A stretch of DNA of 64,000 nucleotides from Blastopirellula marina (lineage in GTDB: Bacteria; Planctomycetota; Planctomycetia; Pirellulales; Pirellulaceae), in contig NZ_PUIA01000017.1 of the NCBI RefSeq assembly GCF_002967715.1, positions 310,001 through 374,000 of the forward strand, read 5' to 3'. Below, piece by piece: positions 55,999-64,000 of this stretch. The translations under genes and the position numbers were made by a program. Under the pieces are notes generated by a model. That model saw only the letters and a list, made by a program, of their open reading frames with translations. It did no database searches and was not told the origin of the DNA. The number at the start of each line of letters is the position of its first letter. The first letter of the stretch is position 1.

Positions 55999-56715
55999 TT
56001 GCCTCTCCCAATCGAAAACTTGTCTGTGTGGATTCTTTCTTTGAGCGACTCGAACGTTTCCTTAAACACTGTCTTTGAAAAGCTTTTAGAGCACTACGGC
56101 CCGCAAGACTGGTGGCCTGGCGAGTCTCCGCTGGAAATCATGATCGGTGCCATCCTGACCCAAAACACGTCCTGGAAGAATGTCGAGAAGGCCATTGCCA
56201 ACCTCAAAGACGCCGGACTGCTGCACTTGGGCCGGTTACACACGACACGCCAGGAAGAATTAGCCGAGATCATCCGCCCTTCGGGCTATTACCGCCTGAA
56301 AGCCAAGCGGCTGGCCAATCTGATTGACCATGTCGTCGCCCGATACGACGGGGACCTGGAGTGGATGTTCTCGCACGATGTGACCACGCTGCGCGAGGAA
56401 CTACTGAGCATCAATGGCATCGGCCCGGAAACGGCGGATTCGATTCTTCTTTACGCGGGCAACCTGAAAACATTCGTGGTCGATGCCTACACGGCTCGCA
56501 TTTTGAAGCGGCACGGCTGGATTGCGTGGGAAGCCGATTACCACCATATCCAAGACCACATCGTCAGCCAGGTGCCCGGCGAGGTCGAGCATTACAACGA
56601 ATTCCATGCGTTGATCGTCCGCACCGGCAACGAGTTCTGCCGCAAAACGCCTAAGTGCGAAGGCTGCCCTCTAGCGTGTTATCTGCCGGAGTCTGGCATC
56701 CAGGAGCCGGAATAA
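55999..56715 (+). CDS. HhH-GPD DNA glycosylase, endonuclease III / MagIII-like
   Basis: Up to 238 residues. The helix-hairpin-helix is INGIGPETADSILLYAGN and the catalytic Asp is Asp162 in VVDAYTARIL. The Lys of bifunctional endonuclease III (GVGRKTA) is Glu here (Glu144), suggesting a monofunctional glycosylase such as 3-methyladenine-type MagIII. A C-terminal Cys set FCRKTPKCEGCPLAC (C-X5-C-X2-C-X3-C) may hold a [4Fe-4S] cluster. The start is uncertain: no ATG exists near the front; TTG 55999 gives the full length, and later GTG/TTG codons are possible. It follows the divergent CPBP gene. Confidence 0.82.
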   Translation: MPLPIENLSVWILSLSDSNVSLNTVFEKLLEHYGPQDWWPGESPLEIMIGAILTQNTSWKNVEKAIANLKDAGLLHLGRLHTTRQEELAEIIRPSGYYRLKAKRLANLIDHVVARYDGDLEWMFSHDVTTLREELLSINGIGPETADSILLYAGNLKTFVVDAYTARILKRHGWIAWEADYHHIQDHIVSQVPGEVEHYNEFHALIVRTGNEFCRKTPKCEGCPLACYLPESGIQEPE

Positions 56716-56906
56716 AGACCTGGGCCAGCCAGGATTTTTTACCAATCCCCCACAAACCGCACTTATCTACCCCTTAAAGGGCGTGCGACTTCCATTCTCT
56801 CGGCAGTCACTTCTTGAAACGCATCCATCGGCGTGTCAGAATCATTCCTTACATGTTTTGCGACATTGCGTGCCCCTTTTTGTTTTGAGCCGGAGTTGAA
56901 GCAAGT

Positions 56907-57194
56907 ATGAAAGTTGTTCCCCTGGGAGCTAATGTGGTCGTGCGGCGGATGGAATCGGAAGAAACCACAGCCGGCGGCATCGTCTTGCCTGGCAGTGCTC
57001 AAGAAAAACCGAAACAGGGCCGTGTCCTGAGCGTCGGTGATGGTCACGTTCTGAAGGACGGTACCAAAGCACCGCTGAGCGTTAAAGAAGGCGACCAAGT
57101 GATCTTCAGCAGTTGGGCTGGTACCGAGATTAAGGTCGAAGGGGAAGAACTCCTCATCATGGCCGAAAGTGACATCCTAGCTGTCCGCGGCTAG
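56907..57194 (+). CDS. groES: Co-chaperonin GroES
   Basis: 95 residues, typical. Motifs: [20 protein letters not shown], the mobile-loop [20 protein letters not shown], and [20 protein letters not shown]. It caps the GroEL ring and forms the folding chamber. groEL does not follow; the next gene is a secreted squalene-cyclase-fold protein. No CIRCE element was found upstream. The ribosome-binding site CCGGAG is 18 bases before the ATG. Confidence 0.95.
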   Translation: MKVVPLGANVVVRRMESEETTAGGIVLPGSAQEKPKQGRVLSVGDGHVLKDGTKAPLSVKEGDQVIFSSWAGTEIKVEGEELLIMAESDILAVRG

Positions 57195-57593
57195 ATCTTT
57201 CGCGATCAGGCCATATTCTAGCCCCCTTTCGATTAACATCGCTAACTTCCTGGTATTCTTGAGGTTAGCTCAAGTTGCCGCTGAAAGCGTCGGGGTACCC
57301 CCCACGCTAGTCATGTCTAATTGGGATGTGCGCGGCCAACATCTTCTCGAAGAGTGGTTAATTACCACTTCTCGGTCTACAATTGTGTGTTCCATGCTTG
57401 GTTTCATGGTGAACATTGTGGTTCGCCCTGGGCTTCGCAACGGTGCCAATTTGGGGTCGATGCTCTGCCAATCGACTCCCCAGCGCGGTCTGCCATCGCT
57501 TTGGGCAGCAACGAGCACCTAGCAACCCGCCCGATGACGCCTGGCTTCGTCATCCGCGTTGACTTGTTTTCCCTAGAGATTGAGGTCTCCTAC
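57195..57593. other. Leader region of the secreted squalene-cyclase-fold gene
   Basis: 399 bases. A small stem AGTGGT / ACCACT lies at about 57354-57370. A 69-codon frame from ATG 57313 to 57522 is open but has no convincing ribosome-binding site and no recognisable product. GAGG before ATG 57594 is the ribosome-binding site of the next gene. No promoter could be supported. Confidence 0.4.
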
Positions 57594-58721
57594 ATGTCTC
57601 AGTTGCTCGTTAGTCCCTTACGTCTTTTCCTGGCGATGCTCCTTTTGGCTTCGCTAGTGGTTTCGCCGGCCATCGTTCAGGCCGCCGACAATGCTGCCTA
57701 TGAAAAGGCCGTGCAAAGTGCAGTGAACTACTTAACCAACCAGGGTCAGGCCCCCGACGGTACGTTCAGCAGCAACGCTGGTATCGGTGTTACGGCCATC
57801 TGCACGCTTGGTCTGTTGGAACACGGACGCACCCCGCTCGATCCGGCCGTGAAAAAGGGTCTGGCTGCTCTTGAAAAGCACGTGAAAGAAGATGGCGGCA
57901 TCTACCTGGAAGGTACGCGTCACCGCAACTACGAAACCTGCTTGAGCCTGTTGACCTTCACCGCAGCCAATAACGAAGGGCAGTACGACAAGCTGATCGC
58001 TAACGCCAACAAGTTCCTCAAAGGCCTGCAATGGGACGCCGAAGAAGGCAAGAGCGAAGACGACGCGTTCTACGGAGGAGCCGGTTACGGTGGTCACTCG
58101 CGTCCTGACATGTCGAACACCACCTTCCTGATGGAAGCTCTGAAAGAAAGCGGCACCAGTGCCGACGATCCGGCCATGCAAAAGGCTCTGATTTTCGTCA
58201 GCCGCTGCCAGAACCTGGAGTCGCCGCACAACCAATTCGAGTTCGCTCCGAAGAATCCCGATGGTGGCTTCTACTACACGATCGCCGCTGGCGGCAACAG
58301 CCAGGCTGGTCCAACCGAAAATGGTGGTCTGCGTAGCTACGGTTCGATGACCTATGCCGGTCTGAAGAGCATGATCTACGCTGGCGTCGACAAGGATGAT
58401 CAGCGCGTGAAAGCTGCCGTGACATGGCTCGGTAAGAACTACGACACCGAGCAAAACCCAGGCATGGGGGACACTGGGCTGTACTACTACTACCACACCG
58501 TTGCTAAGGCGTTGGAAGCTTACGGTGAAGACGATTTCGTCACTGCCGACGGTAAGAAGCACGACTGGCGAAAAGAGTTCACCGATGAACTGATCAGCCG
58601 CCAGCAAGAGAACGGCAGCTGGGTCAATGAAAAGGCACCACGCTGGATGGAAGGCGACCCGAACCTGGTTACTGGCTACTGCCTGTTAGCATTGGCCCAC
58701 CTGCAGAAAGATGCAGACTAA
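57594..58721 (+). CDS. Secreted prenyltransferase/squalene-cyclase-fold protein
   Basis: 375 residues from ATG 57594; the open frame continues far upstream (to 57321) but only this ATG opens a signal peptide ([32 protein letters not shown]). The mature part consists of alpha/alpha-toroid repeats ([39 protein letters not shown]-type helix ending [20 protein letters not shown]) like prenyltransferase or squalene cyclase repeats and pectate-lyase-like toroids. The catalytic DXDD of squalene cyclases is absent, so a binding or structural role is likely. A strong terminator follows. Confidence 0.8.
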   Translation: MSQLLVSPLRLFLAMLLLASLVVSPAIVQAADNAAYEKAVQSAVNYLTNQGQAPDGTFSSNAGIGVTAICTLGLLEHGRTPLDPAVKKGLAALEKHVKEDGGIYLEGTRHRNYETCLSLLTFTAANNEGQYDKLIANANKFLKGLQWDAEEGKSEDDAFYGGAGYGGHSRPDMSNTTFLMEALKESGTSADDPAMQKALIFVSRCQNLESPHNQFEFAPKNPDGGFYYTIAAGGNSQAGPTENGGLRSYGSMTYAGLKSMIYAGVDKDDQRVKAAVTWLGKNYDTEQNPGMGDTGLYYYYHTVAKALEAYGEDDFVTADGKKHDWRKEFTDELISRQQENGSWVNEKAPRWMEGDPNLVTGYCLLALAHLQKDAD

Positions 58722-58745
58722 GTTCTGCGATCGATCATCAATGAC

Positions 58746-58781
58746 AAAGGTCCGGCGAGATGTCTCGTCGGACCTTTTTTT
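58746..58781 (+). terminator. Rho-independent terminator after the squalene-cyclase-fold gene
   Basis: Arms AAAGGTCCGGCGAGA (58746-58760) and TCTCGTCGGACCTTT (58763-58777) pair with one wobble around TG, followed by further T (in total seven T from 58775). It starts 25 bases after the stop. Confidence 0.9.
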
Positions 58782-58810
58782 GTGCGCTGAACAGAAATGA
58801 TTGGATCAGC

Positions 58811-59731
58811 CTACTTCTTTCGCAGCACGAAGACCGCATCGCTGATTTCATCGTCGAACGGCATCGGGTCGTCGATGTCGTAGTTGAAGTCGTACACCTC
58901 GCAGATCTCAAACTCCGGCACCTTGGCCAGCAAGCTGCGAAACTGCGGCGGGTTGTAGATGCGATAAGGATACTCGGCCTTGAGTCGCAGCTCTTTTTCG
59001 CCATCGCGAACTTGCAGATGAAACAGCAGAGTCTCGATACGTTCTTCTCGATCCGAACTGACCACTTCCAACGTGGTAGTGACTTCCACTTCCCCTTCGC
59101 GATTGGTCCAGTGCTCTTCGCACTCGGGATCGTCGTAGTCCTGCAAGATGTGAAAACCGAGGATATACAGCCCGCCAGGGCGCAGGGCACGTGCCACGCT
59201 GTGCAGGTGACTTTCGGCATCCTCTTCTGTCAACAAATGTCGAAACGTATTGAACGTGCAGAGGGCCGCATCCAGCGGAAGCTCTGAATCGAAGTTCGCC
59301 ATGTCGGCCAACATCGTTTCTGCCGTCAGTTCCTTCTCGTGAAGTTGGTCGGCAAGATAAGCCAGCGAGGCTTCGTTGTTGTCTAAGCCGAGGACCTCAA
59401 ACTCGCGCGAGGCCATCTCGATGACGTTACGACCGCCTCCACAACCGATATCCAGTACGCGGCGGGTCTCTCCCTGACCAAAACGCTGAAAAGCATCTTC
59501 AAAGAAGTCGCATTCCAGTTCGGTTTCATCTTGAAAGGAAAGATCCCAATACTTGGGATAGTCGTAGCAGTCGACCGTTTCAAATGGTGTCAACAGATTA
59601 TGCTCGTAGAAGGAATGCGGAGCCCGATGGGCAATCTTGTTATTGTGCCCATATTCGCCGGTGGCCGATAGGAGCAAAATGGGTAATTGCTTGAATGCCT
59701 CGAAAGTAGTCGCCGCTGGCATAGCCAGCAT
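58811..59731 (-). CDS. SAM-dependent methyltransferase (class I)
   Basis: 306 residues from ATG 59731. Motif I is VLDIGCGGGRN at about residues 92-102, then LGLDNNEA (acidic residue binding the ribose), ALCTFNTFRHL and ARALRPGGLYILGFH. The C-terminal half includes IYNPPQFRSLLAKVPEFEIC. It is 19 bases after the stop of the osmolyte transporter gene, on the same strand, so probably cotranscribed. A role in methylating glycine, sarcosine or a phospholipid is possible by context but not shown. The frame stays open to 59926 inside the transporter gene, which is not used. The N-terminal start is uncertain. Confidence 0.78.
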   Translation of the reverse strand: MLAMPAATTFEAFKQLPILLLSATGEYGHNNKIAHRAPHSFYEHNLLTPFETVDCYDYPKYWDLSFQDETELECDFFEDAFQRFGQGETRRVLDIGCGGGRNVIEMASREFEVLGLDNNEASLAYLADQLHEKELTAETMLADMANFDSELPLDAALCTFNTFRHLLTEEDAESHLHSVARALRPGGLYILGFHILQDYDDPECEEHWTNREGEVEVTTTLEVVSSDREERIETLLFHLQVRDGEKELRLKAEYPYRIYNPPQFRSLLAKVPEFEICEVYDFNYDIDDPMPFDDEISDAVFVLRKK

Positions 59732-59750
59732 GAAGTTTCGCCGCAATTTC

Positions 59751-61313
59751 TTAACTTGCTGGAATCTCCAGGGTTTTCGCGGCTTCGACGACTGATTTCT
59801 CCTCGATATCGACCATTCCGTTCGCTTTGCGCATTTGCTCGGTCGAAATCGTGTTGACCATCTTCCGCAACTCTTCGGTCGCAGCCCGATCTTGAGCCAG
59901 GCGGGGCGAAACCAGCAGGACCGCATCGTACGGAGGCAAGACGAACCGCGGATCGCTCAACTCCACGATTTCGTCCGTGGCCAAGCGACCATCGGTGCGA
60001 TATCCCACAATGACGTCCGCATCGCCGCGAAGCAGTTCGCCATACATCAGTGTTGCGTCCATCGACTTCGTCTTGTCGAACTGCATGCCATATTCCGATT
60101 GCACATTCTTCCATTCCGGACGCGACCAGAATTCAATCTCGCAGGCCGCCGTCAAATCACCGGCATGGACTGCGAGATCTTCCAGTGACTTAATCCCCAG
60201 CTCTTCGGCCCTTTCCTTCTGCATGACAAACACGTAGTCGTTGCGGAAACCAAGTGGCCCCAGCGCGAGCACGCCGCTGCTCTCTTTCAAGTTGGTGGCA
60301 ATGTCGATCATCATCTCCGCGGAAGAGACGTTGTCGCTACGCTGCATCTCATTGGCCCATAGCGTTCCTGAGTAATCGATATAGCAGTCGATCTCGCCAC
60401 GCTGGAGCGATTGCAGCACGACCGTGGATCCCAGTCCCGCCTTTATATCGGTCTGGCGATTTGCTTGATTCAATGTGTCCTTTAGATGTTCGATCAGAAT
60501 GTACTGCTCGGTGAATGGCTTGCCGCCGATTACGTAGGGCCTTTCCTGGGTGAATTCGCTCACTTCGGCCAGCGGCCCCGTTGCTGTGATGCTTGGTTTT
60601 GACTGCACGGCTTTCAGCAGCAACGGACTCAACGCAACCACAACCATCCCACCAATCGAACCCAACGCCCATGTCTTGCTACGACGCTGCGATGCTCGCT
60701 CGAGTCCACCCAGCAACATGTCCAGCAGCAACGCCAGGCCGGCGGAAAACACGCAGCCAACAAACAAAGCCACAGGATTGGTTGTCTGCAAGCCTGCAAA
60801 AATGTAATCTCCCAAGCTTGTTGCCCCAACGGGGTAAGCCAGCGTCGCGGCACCTACCACCCAGGCCGACGCCGTGCGGATCCCTGCGATGATGGTTGGC
60901 GATGCCAACGGCAGTTCCACAATACGCAGCCGTTGCCACTTGTTCAGCCCAATGCCATCGGCCGCTTCGATACAGCCTGGATCGACCGTCTTCATACCGG
61001 CGATCGTGTTTCGCAGGATCGGCAGAATGCTGTACAACACCAGCGCAATCCAGGCCGGCAGGATGCCGGTCCGATCCAACGCAAAGACCATGATCGCCAG
61101 CAAAGCCATCCCAGGAATCGTTTGAATGACGTTGGCGATCGTCACCGCGATTCTTTCCCACTGGGGACGCCTTGAACAGAAAATCCCTAACGGAATACTG
61201 ATTAGCACCCCTGCCAGAAGCGAGGTAAACGCCAGAAAGATGTGCCCACCCAGTCGATCTGGCAGAAAGCTCAGTTGATACGGCAATCGAGCCCAGAAGT
61301 CAGCGTCGAACAT
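59751..61313 (-). CDS. Osmoprotectant ABC transporter, permease fused to substrate-binding domain (OpuAB-AC type)
   Basis: 520 residues. Residues 1-235 are a six-TM permease of the glycine betaine/choline family (FLAFTSLLAGVLISIPLGIF, ANVIQTIPGMALLAIMVFAL and the EAADGIGLNKWQRLRIVELP loop that docks the ATPase). Residues about 260-520 form an OpuAC/OsmF-like periplasmic binding domain (IGGKPFTEQYILIEHLKDTL, GEIDCYIDYSGTLW, DADVIVGYRTDGRL). It imports betaine, choline or related osmolytes. It follows the ATPase gene by 190 bases that contain the REP-like pair. Confidence 0.9.
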   Translation of the reverse strand: MFDADFWARLPYQLSFLPDRLGGHIFLAFTSLLAGVLISIPLGIFCSRRPQWERIAVTIANVIQTIPGMALLAIMVFALDRTGILPAWIALVLYSILPILRNTIAGMKTVDPGCIEAADGIGLNKWQRLRIVELPLASPTIIAGIRTASAWVVGAATLAYPVGATSLGDYIFAGLQTTNPVALFVGCVFSAGLALLLDMLLGGLERASQRRSKTWALGSIGGMVVVALSPLLLKAVQSKPSITATGPLAEVSEFTQERPYVIGGKPFTEQYILIEHLKDTLNQANRQTDIKAGLGSTVVLQSLQRGEIDCYIDYSGTLWANEMQRSDNVSSAEMMIDIATNLKESSGVLALGPLGFRNDYVFVMQKERAEELGIKSLEDLAVHAGDLTAACEIEFWSRPEWKNVQSEYGMQFDKTKSMDATLMYGELLRGDADVIVGYRTDGRLATDEIVELSDPRFVLPPYDAVLLVSPRLAQDRAATEELRKMVNTISTEQMRKANGMVDIEEKSVVEAAKTLEIPAS

Positions 61314-61328
61314 GATTCGATTCCTGTT

Positions 61329-61498
61329 CCCTCACCCCTGAGGGGAGAGGGTTAGGGTGAGGGGTTATGTTGTGGTAATGGAAGGAAGAAGACGTTGGAC
61401 GGAAGACGCAACTCAAAGTCAACATTTCTTTGTGATGGCAAGTGAGCACTTCGTTCACTGCTTCACCCTAGCCCTCTCCCCACAGGGGCAAAGGGACC
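61329..61498. repeat. REP-like inverted pair, copy 3
   Basis: Unit one at 61329-61364 (CCCTCACCCCTGAGGGGAGA then GGGTTAGGGTGAGGGG) and unit two at 61461-61498 (TTCACCCTAGCCCTCTCCCC, ending GGGACC) in opposite orientation with a 96-base spacer. Its similarity to copy 1 (27260-27361) is obvious. It separates the transporter ATPase and permease genes, so it is transcribed with them. Confidence 0.7.
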
Positions 61499-61503
61499 GG
61501 AGC

Positions 61504-62265
61504 TTAATCGCTCAGTTCTCGAACGAGTTCGCCGTGTCGGCGAGGTGTTTCCAGGAGCTTCGCAACATAGTCGTCGCCTGGGTTTTGCAGAAGTTCTTTT
61601 GGCGTACCGATGCGTAAGATCTCGCCGACGTTCATCACGGCAATGATGTCGGCCAGGAGCAATGCTTCGGCCATGTCGTGCGTGACGATCACGGCAGTCA
61701 AACCGAGCGAACGCTGAAGGCGGCTAAATTCGATTTGCAGCGTATCGCGTGTTACCGGGTCGAGAGCGCCAAACGGTTCGTCCAGCAGCATCACCTTGGG
61801 CTCGGCAGCGAGTGCCCTGGCAAACCCAACGCGTTGCCGCTGCCCGCCAGAGAGTTCGCTGGGCAAGCGTTGGGCAAAGGTCTCGTGTGGAAGATCGACC
61901 ATATCCAATAATTGGTTGGCCTTGGCCGCGCGCTCCCCTGCTGGCATACCTTGTAGCTTTAATAGCAGAGTCACGTTGTCGGCCACGTTCATATGCGGCA
62001 GAAGCCCGATGCTTTGAAAGACGTAGCCGATCCGGCGACGAAGCTGAACGGGATCTTGGTGGGTGATATCTTCGCCGCCAACCAGGATGCTGCCCGAGGT
62101 GGGCTCGATCAGACGATTGATCATCTTTACGGTCGTGCTTTTACCACTGCCACTCCCTCCCAGCAGTGCGAGCACTTTCCCATCCGGCACTTCGAGCGAG
62201 ACATTCTTCACCGCGAAGGTCTTCCCATCATCCCATGATTTGCTGAGGTTCTTGAGTTGAATCAT
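61504..62265 (-). CDS. Osmoprotectant ABC transporter, ATP-binding subunit (OpuAA type)
   Basis: 253 residues from ATG 62265 (the frame is open to 62328). Walker A GGSGSGKST (36-44), Q-loop VFQSIGLLPHM, signature LSGGQRQRVGFARAL, Walker B VMLLDEPFGALDPVT and the H-loop VTHDMAEALLLAD are complete. It powers the adjacent fused permease/binding protein. The CBS domains present in many OpuAA proteins are absent, so ionic-strength sensing must be elsewhere. Confidence 0.92.
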   Translation of the reverse strand: MIQLKNLSKSWDDGKTFAVKNVSLEVPDGKVLALLGGSGSGKSTTVKMINRLIEPTSGSILVGGEDITHQDPVQLRRRIGYVFQSIGLLPHMNVADNVTLLLKLQGMPAGERAAKANQLLDMVDLPHETFAQRLPSELSGGQRQRVGFARALAAEPKVMLLDEPFGALDPVTRDTLQIEFSRLQRSLGLTAVIVTHDMAEALLLADIIAVMNVGEILRIGTPKELLQNPGDDYVAKLLETPRRHGELVRELSD

Positions 62266-62400
62266 CGGTTTTTCTCGCGTCACTTGGGAGCTGAACGGGC
62301 TCAGGAACGTCTGGAAAGCGACGTCCACTCACCAGTTAAAGCGAAAAAGGATGATCATTAGGACAGAAACTTTTTCGCCTCTTTTTGCCGAGGTTGTAGC

Positions 62401-63843
62401 CTAACCGATCACTTCGCCGCTGGCCTCCCCTTCTTCATCCGATTCCTCATCGATGGGATCTTGATCAGGCTGAGACTCCTTCTTCTTTTCCAGCAGCGGT
62501 TCCAGCTGATGGGTAAGGCGTTCGTACTGTTCTTGAATGATCTTCAGGTCAGCCGGGTGATGCGGTTGCTCCAGAGCACCTTCCATGGTCAGCCGTGCTT
62601 GATGCAACACATCCGCGGCATGGTCTCCATGCGATACGGCGTCGGCGATTCGCTGGTAACCTTCCATCAATCGCTGCGAAACGGCCGCACTGCTGACGGC
62701 ATAGCTACGCATCTGATCGAACGCCGCGTGCATCACGCTGGTAAAAGTTTGACGGTCGACGATCAGGCGTAGATGACCGTCGTGATCGAAACGATTAGCA
62801 GCCGGCATCTGCCGCTGAGCCAATTGAGCCAATGCCGAAGAGAGCCGATCGATACAATTGACTGCCGTGTACGGATCATTAATGCCAGGACTAAGAGCAC
62901 GGACCCCCATTTGCGAAAGTTCGTGTACCGAGCAATTCACATCTTGCCAGGGCGTGCGATTATTGCCAATGAAAAAGGCGTTGTTGATCGCTCGAGACAA
63001 TGCGTTCTCGTCCACTTGCTCCCCCACGGCGACGCGGGCCAGTGGTTCACCGCGGGAAAGAAAATCGCCGGGACGCTTGGGAAGTTCGATGATCAAGTTG
63101 TGCCGGACAGCCAGCGTGATCAGGTCGTCTCCTTCGATTCCCTGAATATAACCTTCGCGATTCGACCGAATCGTGACGCCGTTCTCCAAGGCTTTCCACT
63201 CCTGGTCCGTGACCTCGCGCTCGTGGGAATTCTGCTTGGGCGGTGGATCGCCAATCTCATCCGGAAAGATTCGCTCCATCGAATGGCGCAAGTCGGCGGC
63301 CAGACTGGCCACAATCTCAGGGGCCTGGGCAATCATGGCGACATGGTGGATGAAATAGAGCAAGATCATCAGACTTCCCAACGCAAAGATGATCGCTGCC
63401 ATGACGGACAGGTGCGGAATGAAGAAGTTGTCTTCACCCAACTTTCGCACCATTTTCAGTACCACCAGACTATAGACGGCGGTTCCCATGAACGCCCCGA
63501 TCGTCCACTGGGTGGTTCGATCGCCGAGCCGACTGCGCAGCACGCGTGATCCAAACTGCGAAGAGGTGATTGAAAGCGTGACCATCTCCATCGAAAGCAC
63601 CACACCGGCCACTGTGATCATGCCACCAGCAATGGTCGATAAAACGGTCTGGGCTCCATTGGTGGTAGTTTCCAACCAGAAAATATCTTCCCACGATCTT
63701 TTTAACGAGTAGTCGATCCCCAGCATCGCGATGGCAACCAGGACACCGCCTAACGTACAAAGAACAGGCACAAACCAGAGGCTATGCTGCAAACGATCCC
63801 AGTAATTCAACAGCTTTTTCGGAGACAACATGGAGTACGTCAT
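62401..63843 (-). CDS. DUF2254 membrane protein
   Basis: 480 residues. Four hydrophobic segments in the first 175 residues: about 23-43 (LWFVPVLCTLGGVLVAIAML), 66-88 (VLSTIAGGMITVAGVVLSME), 112-130 (GAFMGTAVYSLVVLKMV) and 145-170 (VMAAIIFALGSLMILLYFIH). These precede a soluble region of beta- and helix-rich character (REGYIQGIEGDDLITLAVRH, ALSPGINDPYTAVNCIDRLS). This is the DUF2254 pattern. Homologues occur beside phosphate, osmotic and lipid genes, but no function is known. The C-terminal 40 residues are strongly acidic. A start at ATG 63831 (MLSPKK) is as likely as 63843. Confidence 0.85.
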   Translation of the reverse strand: MTYSMLSPKKLLNYWDRLQHSLWFVPVLCTLGGVLVAIAMLGIDYSLKRSWEDIFWLETTTNGAQTVLSTIAGGMITVAGVVLSMEMVTLSITSSQFGSRVLRSRLGDRTTQWTIGAFMGTAVYSLVVLKMVRKLGEDNFFIPHLSVMAAIIFALGSLMILLYFIHHVAMIAQAPEIVASLAADLRHSMERIFPDEIGDPPPKQNSHEREVTDQEWKALENGVTIRSNREGYIQGIEGDDLITLAVRHNLIIELPKRPGDFLSRGEPLARVAVGEQVDENALSRAINNAFFIGNNRTPWQDVNCSVHELSQMGVRALSPGINDPYTAVNCIDRLSSALAQLAQRQMPAANRFDHDGHLRLIVDRQTFTSVMHAAFDQMRSYAVSSAAVSQRLMEGYQRIADAVSHGDHAADVLHQARLTMEGALEQPHHPADLKIIQEQYERLTHQLEPLLEKKKESQPDQDPIDEESDEEGEASGEVIG

Positions 63844-64000
63844 AGCTTAAGGAGAGATCTAGATCCCAGTTTCCTCTTGCGGATCTACTCAAGATCATAA
63901 ACAACCGCCAAGGACGAGACGAACTCAAATTGAAATCGCACGAGTTGCCTTTCTGATACGCAGCGTAGGGATTTCCGCTGGCAAAAGGGGGTTGCCTAGC

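Noticed and set aside
57313-57522. A 69-codon open frame before the squalene-cyclase-fold gene
   Set aside because: No ribosome-binding site, no recognisable product and low-quality codon use; more likely leader sequence.

Overview
This 64 kb window looks like chromosomal DNA of a planctomycete, most likely a marine Pirellulaceae (Blastopirellula/Bremerella/Rhodopirellula type). The assignment rests on family content: three paired 'planctomycete cytochrome + Tat-exported partner' modules (DUF1549/DUF1553 with DUF1501, and DUF1592-type with DUF1552), a giant secreted DUF1080-ThuA-NPCBM-propeller-heme protein, a PTPMT1-type phosphatase, a tripeptidyl-peptidase II homologue and several large secreted proteins without a recognised domain. 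The genus is inference; no rRNA or tRNA gene, IS element, prophage or CRISPR array was seen.

Layout. 1-7.2 kb: a truncated TPR protein, pterin carbinolamine dehydratase, a small membrane protein, a PTPMT1-like phosphatase, a DUF1080-ThuA / ThuA pair ending at a strong terminator, a SPASM-like cysteine protein lacking the radical-SAM core, and a GYF_2 protein. 7.2-22.8 kb (all minus strand): DUF1501 and cytochrome module 1, a secreted TPPII-like subtilase, the 1660-residue multidomain protein, and a PQQ-type propeller with a repetitive Asp-Pro-Phe tail. 23.2-31.3 kb (plus strand): a 1336-residue helical protein, scpA, a metallo-beta-lactamase-fold hydrolase, hemW and a pentapeptide-repeat protein. 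31.4-39.7 kb (minus): cytochrome modules 2 and 3 in a row. 40.1-43.3 kb (minus): FabZ-like, long ACP, FabZ-like and KAS-II, a compact acyl-chain cluster. 43.6-48.3 kb (plus): nadA, a secreted unknown protein, rpmA, obgE, coaX. 48.3-53 kb (minus): gyrA, gmd and a GDP-sugar reductase, tightly packed. 53.3-55.9 kb: small unknown genes, one apparently split by a +1 shift, an intergenic region with three consecutive strong hairpins, and a CPBP protease. 56-58.7 kb (plus): an HhH-GPD glycosylase, groES without groEL, and a secreted squalene-cyclase-fold protein. 58.8-63.8 kb (minus): a methyltransferase, an OpuA-type osmolyte transporter (fused permease/binding protein plus ATPase) and a DUF2254 membrane protein.

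How it fits together. The secreted proteins point to polysaccharide or glycoside breakdown outside the cytoplasm (DUF1080, ThuA, NPCBM, LamG, discoidin) linked to c-type heme electron transfer. Housekeeping genes (gyrA, rpmA, obgE, scpA, nadA, coaX, groES) are interspersed and indicate core chromosome rather than an island. The observations most worth following are the plus-strand structured-RNA candidate at 54.95-55.09 kb, the possible +1 frameshift at 53.63 kb, the core-less SPASM protein, the exported TPPII homologue, the FabZ/ACP/KAS cluster, and the natural GyrA quinolone-pocket substitutions. All functional calls come from reading motifs; none was checked by database search.
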